DNA of 19,377 bases from Saprospiraceae bacterium UBA6168 (GTDB taxonomy: Bacteria; Bacteroidota; Bacteroidia; Chitinophagales; Saprospiraceae): contig DIUC01000026.1 in NCBI GenBank assembly GCA_002435785.1, positions 1 through 19,377 of the forward strand, read 5' to 3'. Each line of letters begins with the position of its first letter. The stretch's first letter is position 1. Both the position numbers and the translations under genes were made by a program. The notes under the pieces are model-generated. The model saw nothing but the letters and a program-made list of their open reading frames with translations. It did no database searches and had not been told where the DNA came from. Positions 14,401 through 19,377 of this stretch are shown here, in pieces.

Positions 14401-16294
14401 CAGGCCCCGTCCAGTTGTAGCTGAAGTTGGGGCCTTGCGAGGAGCCTGAGCCGTCCAGCACCACGGAGGTGTTGTTGCAATTGAGTACCCGGTTGGGGCC
14501 AGCGTTGGCCGTTGGCGGTGTGGTATTGGATGCCACGGTCACGCTGGAACTGGCGGTGCAGCCGTTGGTGGCGTTGGTGACGGTGAGGGTGTAACTGGCG
14601 GCCATGTTGACCACGGGCATGAGGGTGGTAGCGCCGCTGAGGATGTTGCCGTTCACGGTCGTCCATAGGTAGCTGAAGCTTGGCCCTTGGGAGGAGGCGG
14701 AGCCGTTGAGCGTTACCTGTGAAGTGGTGCAGGTAATGGGCGGAGCGCTACCCGCATTCGCCACCGGCGGCATTGTGTTCGCTGTGACGCTGGCGCAATC
14801 GTTGGCCGTGCAGCCGTTGAGGGTATTCGTGACTTTAAGGCAATAGGTGCCGGGTTGGTTTACCGTTGGCATCAGCGTGGTTGCCCCGCTGACGATGTTC
14901 CCGTCGGCGGTGGTCCAGAGGTAAGTGAAGTTGTTGCCCTGCGATGACGAGCTGCCGTTGAGTTGCATGCTGGTGATGGTGCAGGTGAGCAGACCGTCCG
15001 GCCCGGCGTTTGAGGTTGGTGGGGTAGTGCTTGCAGTGACGGTGGTCTGGTCAGTGGCGGTGCAACCATTGGTGGTGTTGGTGACGGTGAGGGTATAGCT
15101 TCCCGATGCGCTAACGGTTGGTGTCAGTGTAGTGGCCCCGCTGATGATGTTACCGTCAACGGTCGTCCAGAGATACTGGAAGTTGCCACCCGTAGAGGAG
15201 CCAGCGCCGTTGAGCATGGGGGTTGGGGTGGTGCAGGTAATCGCCACCGGCGGCCCTGCTTCTGCGATTGGAGCGGTGGTGTTGGCGGTGATGTTGACAG
15301 TGGCGGTGGCGGTGCAGACATTGGCATCTGCCACGGTCACGGTGTGCGAGCCAGCGGGGAGGGTTGCCGTGGGGCCGCTTTGACCATTGGACCAGGTGTA
15401 AGTGTAAGGTGAAGTTCCACCAGTAGCCAATGCGGTGGCGCTGCCCACGGGTACTGTGCAGGTGATGTTCGTTTGGTTGACGATGGCTACCTGAAGTTGG
15501 GTAGGCTGGGTGATGGTCGCCGAACCAGTGCCGCTGCCCCCGGCAGCATTGGTGACGGTGACGGTGTAGGTGCCCGCTGTGAGGTTGTTGATGGTGGCGG
15601 TAGAGCCACCGTTCGACCACATATATATATAAGGTGGCCCGCCGCCGCCGGAGGGCGTGGCCGTTGCCGAGCCGTTGTTCCCTCCGGAGCAGCTCACGTT
15701 GGAGCTGGTGACGGTGACATTAATGTTGCCGCCGCCCCCACCGGCAAGCATGGTGGTAGCAGTGGCGGTCACGATGGCGTCGCCATTGTTGTTGCCGTTT
15801 TGGTCTGCGAGGTTGGCAGCGGTATAGAAGGTGATGTTGCCGTTGGAGGTGGGAGGGGCGGTCCAGTCCACGGTAAACGTCGCTATGTCGCCAGTGTAAG
15901 TTACGGGGGTGGTATGTTCCAAGTAATATCGGTTGCCGCTGAACTGCACGGTAGAAAACGGGCCAGGGTTGGTCAGTATTCCGGCGTTGGAGTTGTTTGA
16001 TTGCTGCGCAACCATTTGCAAGCCGGCGGTTTGCGGTATGCCATTGGTGCGTTCAACGGTGACGGTGAGGGGATAAACCGTGTTCGGCGTCACGGTGGAG
16101 GGCAGCCCGGTTATGGTTACCATGCCCGTGCCACTGCCCCCGGAGTGGCAGCCGCCTTGGGAGCTTGCGCAGGTATTGCCGCTTGGCGGTGCACCGGTAT
16201 GCCCATTTGGCGGGTTGTTGGAATTTGACAGTTGGAAATATGCCACCAACAGCACAAAGAAAAGCATGTAAACGGAGTTGAGTTTTCTTTTCAT
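11444..16294 (-). CDS. T9SS-secreted repeat protein with SprB, PKD-like and HYR domains
   Basis: The 1,616-residue product starts with MKRKLNSVYMLFF, a signal peptide ending near residue 25. Residues 26-185 resemble the reelin-like choice-of-anchor V domain (NNPPNGHTGAPPSGNTC). Two SprB-type repeats follow (195-335), then four PKD/Ig-like repeats (about 340-670; each with NAGP-like start and YLWTTxxGNIxSGATTL), then about seven SprB-type repeats (672-1205; motif GGxxPYxYxWSNG...TVTDANGC), an HYR-like region (1205-1355; DNCG, VPPVIVCP), two more SprB-like repeats and a type A T9SS sorting domain (1535-1616; TPNPSSGRVFV, GVYLLRI, VVKRLVVGR). SprB repeats are known from the gliding adhesin SprB. 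Likely a cell-surface or secreted adhesin; ligand unknown. An ATG at 16351 is in frame but the signal peptide fits 16294. Confidence 0.92.
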   Translation of the reverse strand: MKRKLNSVYMLFFVLLVAYFQLSNSNNPPNGHTGAPPSGNTCASSQGGCHSGGSGTGMVTITGLPSTVTPNTVYPLTVTVERTNGIPQTAGLQMVAQQSNNSNAGILTNPGPFSTVQFSGNRYYLEHTTPVTYTGDIATFTVDWTAPPTSNGNITFYTAANLADQNGNNNGDAIVTATATTMLAGGGGGNINVTVTSSNVSCSGGNNGSATATPSGGGGPPYIYMWSNGGSTATINNLTAGTYTVTVTNAAGGSGTGSATITQPTQLQVAIVNQTNITCTVPVGSATALATGGTSPYTYTWSNGQSGPTATLPAGSHTVTVADANVCTATATVNITANTTAPIAEAGPPVAITCTTPTPMLNGAGSSTGGNFQYLWTTVDGNIISGATTLTPTVSASGSYTLTVTNTTNGCTATDQTTVTASTTPPTSNAGPDGLLTCTITSMQLNGSSSSQGNNFTYLWTTADGNIVSGATTLMPTVNQPGTYCLKVTNTLNGCTANDCASVTANTMPPVANAGSAPPITCTTSQVTLNGSASSQGPSFSYLWTTVNGNILSGATTLMPVVNMAASYTLTVTNATNGCTASSSVTVASNTTPPTANAGPNRVLNCNNTSVVLDGSGSSQGPNFSYNWTGPGIQSGGNTPNPTVDTAGTYVILVTNTNTGCTNTDTAIVTQTPALHAAISASQNVACNGANTGSATATASGGTGPYTYAWSNNASTPQITNIAVGTYTVSITDADNCMDTASVTITQPPALNPNASATGETSVGAEDGSATASPTGGMPGYAYAWSNGSTTATIMGLAPGNYTVSVTDANNCSASQTVTVASFSCSGVLVNMAAVNPSCNGGADGTASVSISGSTGPFEYLWSNGDTTANIANLMAGSYTVSILDGNGCEVTGNVSLIAPTALNLTAQQTNVTCHGDSTGTATVNATGGTPGYEYNWSNGIFGASQNGLPAGTFTISVTDANGCEATLQVTISQPAVLSGNLTTAGESGVGTNDGTASVAVSGGVAPYTYLWSNNATTSAITGLAPGSYCVSATDANGCVFSGCAIVAQFGCTGQALTLSGENVSCAGAGDGTAQVSATGFADPVSYAWADATGATIGTGSTVGNLSAGVYSVSLTDANGCASIESIEITEPTVLSVEILIQNNLECAGLNDGSISIGGAGGTGGYAFSWSNSATTPTISGLSPGIYEVIVSDANNCTATASIEITLLPDVEAPTVVALDLMVSLGLDGTASITPAMVDGGSTDNCGVTARSLDVLSFGCDDLGTNIVTLTITDAAGNISSAMATVTVVDVVPPVIVCPQDIFIQGGSCTPTVTYPAPTTTDNCGTSTLSLITGPESGATFPINTMTIVTWAADDSNGNTATCSFAVMVISDFAVNTSFTEPSCHGGSDGSATAITIGGTPPFTYAWSDPANQQMLTAMALMAGSYSVSVTDATGCLAVQTVQVTTPTAVTIVVDEVQDAIGGPNGFIQVTANGGAGNYFYEWSLNGVFFSNEADIEGLWDGEYQLVVTDENGCAQTLTVQVDFLNANEERALEQRITLTPNPSSGRVFVNIDLGRELPISLQVLDLSGRMVLHAQPERISSSTIELDLRDTAPGVYLLRIIVNESVVVKRLVVGR
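14284..15277 (-). repeat. Four tandem PKD/Ig-like repeats inside the adhesin gene
   Basis: Four units of about 83 codons each (residues about 340-670) start with A-x-A-G-P or similar, have a TCT/NCN cysteine near position 15, an LNGSxSSQGxxFxYLW core and end in TNxxNGCT. Three of them share SGATTLxP almost unchanged. The high similarity suggests recent duplication and potential for copy-number change between strains. Confidence 0.8.
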
Positions 16295-16578
16295 AAAACA
16301 GAATAGGTTAGTGATTGGTAAGTAGATGATTGGTTCACAAGTTATTGACAATGAACTGGTTGCGTGATATTATACCGGGGATCCGAACTGGTTTTTTTGG
16401 AAAATGACAACTCAGTTGCGTAAGCAAAGAATTGAACTTAAAAGTGGAACAAAATCAACATCAAAAGTCGCATTTTTTAATTGTCGGTACATCATTTAGC
16501 TCAGAAATGCAAAATGGCGACATTCACCGTCGGTGCCGATAACAATCATTTTTGGCGCTACCACAAAGATTGGTTGTG
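16295..16578. other. Intergenic region between adhesin gene and TPP riboswitch
   Basis: About 285 bp without a convincing gene. It must hold the minus-strand promoter of the adhesin gene. GACTTTTG occurs on the minus strand at 16469-16462, similar to the -7-like boxes elsewhere in the window, but without a well-spaced -33 box. A TATAAT also appears on the minus strand near 16370, without a matching -35. Nothing else stands out. Confidence 0.5.
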
Positions 16579-16586
16579 TACTTTTG
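16551..16586 (+). promoter_or_regulatory. Promoter of the TPP riboswitch transcript
   Basis: TACTTTTG (16579-16586) is an exact match to the -7 consensus TAnnTTTG. TTTG at 16551-16554 could be the -33 box, though the 24-bp spacing is a little long. The predicted transcription start, about 6-8 nt downstream, falls at the very first base pairs of the riboswitch P1 helix (16594), which supports the call. Confidence 0.65.
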
Positions 16587-16593
16587 CGCCGTC

Positions 16594-16727
16594 TCATTTG
16601 GGGTGCCTTTTTTAGTTGGCAGTTTGACAGTAGTCTGGACAAGACTTGCCCACTGTCGAACTGCCAGCAAAAAAGGCTGAGATTATACCCATCGAACCTG
16701 CTCGGGTAATGCCGGGAAGGGAAATGA
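16594..16727 (+). promoter_or_regulatory. TPP riboswitch (THI box)
   Basis: The conserved core is clear: GGGGTGCC (16600-16607), CTGAGA (16677-16682), ATACCC, GAACCTG (16694-16700), then GGTAATGCC and GGGAA near 16721. P1 forms between TCATTT (16594-16599) and AAATGA (16722-16727). P2/P3 carries a long variable arm with stacked stems: CCTTTTTT/AAAAAAGG (16606-16613/16669-16676), TGGCAGTT/AACTGCCA (16617-16624/16659-16666) and GACAGT/ACTGTC (16626-16631/16652-16657). The aptamer binds thiamin pyrophosphate; with TPP bound, the downstream terminator at 16780-16810 would form and switch the receptor gene off. Confidence 0.95.
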
Positions 16728-16779
16728 AGCCAGTCCTGCATTTTGGCAGCACTTCATTTAAGATGTGTAACCCATCGTG

Positions 16780-16810
16780 CCACTGAGCAAGCTGCTTGGT
16801 GGATTTTTTT
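16780..16810 (+). terminator. Riboswitch-controlled intrinsic terminator
   Basis: CCACTGAGCA (16780-16789) pairs with TGCTTGGTGG (16793-16802), ten pairs including two G-U, around AGC; seven T follow (16804-16810). It lies between the TPP aptamer and the receptor ATG at 16829. GCAGC at 16746-16750 could pair with GCTGC at 16791-16795 as an anti-terminator, giving a simple transcriptional OFF switch. Confidence 0.85.
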
Positions 16811-16828
16811 CACTCAAAAAAATACACG

Positions 16829-19309
16829 ATGAAGAAGTTACTGGTTGCAGGCATCGCCCTGCTGTTTTCACACCTACTTTTTTCACAAAAAATCACGGGA
16901 AAAATCACCGACACCGAGGGCGCTCCGCTGCCCGGTGCCACCGTGCTGCTCCTCGAAACCCGGCAAGGCACGGTGGCCGACGGGCAGGGTGGGTTCACGT
17001 TGCTTTTGGACAAATCGGGCAGCTACACCCTGCGGGTCAGCTTCGTGGGCTTCGAGCAAGTTAGCCGAACGGTGGAGACCAGCTCGACCGATCCGCTGGT
17101 TTTCGCCCTCGAAGCATCCGCCAACCTGCTCCACGAACTGACCGTGACGGCGGTGCGGGCGGGCGAAAAAGCACCGTTCACCTACACCAATGTCAGCAGC
17201 GACGACCTCAAGGCCCGCAACCTTGCCCAAGACGTGCCATACCTCCTCGATGCCACGCCCTCCGTGGTGGTCACGAGCGATGCCGGGGCGGGCGTGGGCT
17301 ATACGGGCATACGCATCCGGGGCACGGATGCCAGCCGCATCAACGTGACCATCAATGGGGTGCCGCTCAACGACGCCGAGTCGCAGGGGGTGTTCTGGGT
17401 GGACCTACCGGACGTGGCGGCCTCCACCGAAAGTATCCAAATCCAGCGGGGAGTGGGCACTTCCACCAATGGCGGTGGGGCATTTGGCGCTTCCATCAAC
17501 CTGAATACCAATGAGTTGCAGTTGAAGCCCTACGTGGAGGTGTCGGGTACGGCGGGGTCGTTCAATACCCACAAGACGAGCGTAAAACTCGGCTCCGGGC
17601 TGCTTGGCAAAAGCGCCAATTCGGCCAACACGGGCTTCACCGTGGATGCCCGTGGCAGCCTCATCAGTTCCGACGGGTACATTGACCGGGCCAGGTCTGA
17701 GCTGAAATCCGTTTATTTTTCGCCAGCCTATATCGGCAAAAAGTTCACGCTGCGGGGCATTGTGCTGCACGGCGACGAGCGGACTTATCAGGCTTGGTAC
17801 GGACTTCCGGCACAGTACATCGGCATTGATTCACTGCGGACGTACAATCCGGCTGGCACGGAAAAGCCGGGAAGGCCATACGAAAACGAGGTGGACGATT
17901 ATCGACAGACCCATTATCAACTCATTTATAACCAAGAGCATAGCCGAAATTGGCACTTTAACTTGACGGGGCATTATACGAGGGGGATTGGATTTTACGA
18001 GCAGTACAAGGCGGAGCAGTTTTTGGGAAACTATGGCTTCCTGATGGACGATGATTTGCCGCCTTACCCTGACCTCATCCGCCGTCGCTGGCTCGACAAT
18101 CATTTTTTTGGGGGCATCGGTTCTATTAATTTCCAAAGCAACAATCGAAGGTTGCAATCAACAATTGGGGGAGCAATGAATCAATATTTGGGGGAACACT
18201 ACGGCACAATCCTGTCAGTGACAGACAACACAGCAGTGCCTCCCGGCTACCGTTATTACCAAGAAGATGGTGACAAAAAAGACTTCAATGCCTTTGTGAA
18301 AACACAGTATGAGCTTTTCCAAAAACTCTTCACCTTTGTTGACCTTCAGGCACGAGTTGTCAACTATGAATTAGGGGTAGATGACTTGTTCTCAAGCGCC
18401 CCACCCAGCAAGAAAGTCACCACTGCCAACTACCGCTTCTTCAACCCCAAGGCGGGTCTTTTTTACGAAGTAAACAACAGCACCTCGCTCTATGCCTCCT
18501 TTGCCGTGGCCCAAAAAGAGCCGAACCGCAACGACTTCACAGATGCCCCCAAAGACCAACTTCCGAAACCTGAGCGGCTCTTCAACACCGAGGCTGGTGT
18601 CAAATACAACGCCGAACGGTTGGCCTTGGGCCTCAATGTTTACCACATGTACTACCGGGACCAGCTCGTGCTCACGGGAAACATCAACGACACCGGGGCG
18701 CCCATCCGCATCAACGTGCCGGAAAGCTACCGTGCGGGCGTGGAACTGATGGCAAAGGCACAACTCACCCAGCACTTCGTGGCAGATGCCAACGCCACAT
18801 TTAGCCAAAACAAAATCAAGGACTTCACGGAATACGTGGACAATTGGGACACGGGCGAGCAATCGGATTTTGTGCGGGGCACCACCGATATTGCATTCTC
18901 GCCAAACATCATTGCGTTCGGCAGGCTGACTTGGGGCGCTTCGCAAAATTATGTGCGGGACGGCCTCGGCCTGTCCGTTGCATTGGCGGGCAAGCACGTG
19001 GGCAAGCAGTTCTTGGACAACACCTCCAGCGATTTCACCACCCTGCCCGCCTACACGACCTTGGAGGCACAGGTGCGCTATGTGCTGCGGCCCAGCTTCT
19101 GCAAGGAACTGAGTTTCAACCTCTTGGTGCAAAACCTGCTGGACACCCGCTACTCGTCAAATGCGTGGACCTACCGTTATATTTCAGCGGACGACTATAC
19201 CAGCTTCGACCCATACGCCCGGCGGGAGCAGGGCAATTTTTACAACCTGACGGGCTACTTTCCGCAGGCTGGCCGCAACTTCCTGCTGGGGGTGACGGTC
19301 AGGTTTTAG
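16829..19309 (+). CDS. TonB-dependent receptor, thiamin-regulated
   Basis: The 826-residue product has a signal peptide (MKKLLVAGIALLFSHLLFSQ), a carboxypeptidase-D-like regulatory domain (21-105; ITGKITDTEGAPLPGATVLL), a plug domain (about 115-235; GIRIRGTDASRINVTINGVP, and GVGTSTNGGGAFGASINLNT) and a beta-barrel to the C-terminal Phe (LLGVTVRF). It imports a bound substrate across the outer membrane using TonB energy. The TPP riboswitch and terminator in its leader indicate thiamin, its phosphates or a precursor as substrate; thiamin-regulated outer-membrane receptors are known in Bacteroidota. The frame is open upstream with a TTG at 16796, but that lies within the terminator stem; the ATG at 16829 directly precedes the signal peptide. 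No further thiamin genes are visible before the window ends. Confidence 0.94.
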   Translation: MKKLLVAGIALLFSHLLFSQKITGKITDTEGAPLPGATVLLLETRQGTVADGQGGFTLLLDKSGSYTLRVSFVGFEQVSRTVETSSTDPLVFALEASANLLHELTVTAVRAGEKAPFTYTNVSSDDLKARNLAQDVPYLLDATPSVVVTSDAGAGVGYTGIRIRGTDASRINVTINGVPLNDAESQGVFWVDLPDVAASTESIQIQRGVGTSTNGGGAFGASINLNTNELQLKPYVEVSGTAGSFNTHKTSVKLGSGLLGKSANSANTGFTVDARGSLISSDGYIDRARSELKSVYFSPAYIGKKFTLRGIVLHGDERTYQAWYGLPAQYIGIDSLRTYNPAGTEKPGRPYENEVDDYRQTHYQLIYNQEHSRNWHFNLTGHYTRGIGFYEQYKAEQFLGNYGFLMDDDLPPYPDLIRRRWLDNHFFGGIGSINFQSNNRRLQSTIGGAMNQYLGEHYGTILSVTDNTAVPPGYRYYQEDGDKKDFNAFVKTQYELFQKLFTFVDLQARVVNYELGVDDLFSSAPPSKKVTTANYRFFNPKAGLFYEVNNSTSLYASFAVAQKEPNRNDFTDAPKDQLPKPERLFNTEAGVKYNAERLALGLNVYHMYYRDQLVLTGNINDTGAPIRINVPESYRAGVELMAKAQLTQHFVADANATFSQNKIKDFTEYVDNWDTGEQSDFVRGTTDIAFSPNIIAFGRLTWGASQNYVRDGLGLSVALAGKHVGKQFLDNTSSDFTTLPAYTTLEAQVRYVLRPSFCKELSFNLLVQNLLDTRYSSNAWTYRYISADDYTSFDPYARREQGNFYNLTGYFPQAGRNFLLGVTVRF

Positions 19310-19377
19310 TGGGTGAGCGAGGTGGCTTTTAGTGTCAAAAAACCATTAAAGGCATTGCCAAAGTTTGCAGTGCCGCC
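19310..19377. other. Right-edge intergenic stub
   Basis: Sixty-eight bases follow the receptor stop. No hairpin with T-tract and no convincing start codon context is visible before the window ends. Confidence 0.5.

Noticed and set aside
11444..16294. Tandem repeats in the adhesin region as a CRISPR array
   Set aside because: The repeats are long, diverged, in frame and protein-coding; there are no short identical repeats with unique spacers.
16360..16380. TATAAT on the minus strand as a sigma-70 promoter for the adhesin gene
   Set aside because: No -35 box at a fitting distance, and Bacteroidota housekeeping promoters use a different -7 consensus.
18392..19132. 246-codon minus-strand open frame
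   Set aside because: Antisense shadow of the TonB-dependent receptor barrel; no recognisable domain.

Overview
The window comes from a member of the Bacteroidota, probably a free-living, Saprospiria-like lineage. Four things support this: a 1,616-residue surface protein with SprB-type repeats and a type IX secretion (T9SS) C-terminal domain; a SusC/FecA-like TonB-dependent receptor with an N-terminal carboxypeptidase-like domain; promoters with TAnnTTTG-type -7 boxes; and an Uma2-family gene. The lineage below phylum level is inference. No tRNA, rRNA, CRISPR array or transposase was seen.

Left part (1-5173), mostly minus strand, is a redox module. It holds a membrane protein with two intramembrane His pairs of the ferric-reductase/NOX type (4304-5173), then a membrane-anchored ferredoxin/FAD/NAD(P) oxidoreductase (2913-4241) whose flavoprotein part looks circularly permuted, then a periplasmic cytochrome c with 23 CXXCH motifs (314-2164). 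An Uma2-family gene on the plus strand (2249-2911) sits inside this set. A partial unknown gene runs off the left edge. A perfect 25-bp inverted repeat lies between the first two redox genes.

Middle part (5174-11384), plus strand, is a sulfur module. It holds an outer-membrane porin, a lipoprotein rhodanese, two half-size YeeE/YedE proteins that together look like one thiosulfate-type permease, a Crp/Fnr regulator with three clustered cysteines, a persulfide-dioxygenase-like metallo-beta-lactamase fused to two rhodanese domains, and a cytoplasmic rhodanese. Together they suggest uptake of thiosulfate or sulfane sulfur and its transfer and oxidation, with electrons possibly linked to the neighbouring redox module (inference). 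Between the last two genes is what looks like an independent small-RNA unit of about 100 nt with its own promoter and a UUCG-loop terminator.

Right part (11385-19377) holds the large T9SS-secreted repeat protein on the minus strand with its own terminator. After it, on the plus strand, is a TPP riboswitch followed by an intrinsic terminator, controlling a TonB-dependent receptor. That receptor is therefore very likely an outer-membrane importer for thiamin or a thiamin precursor.
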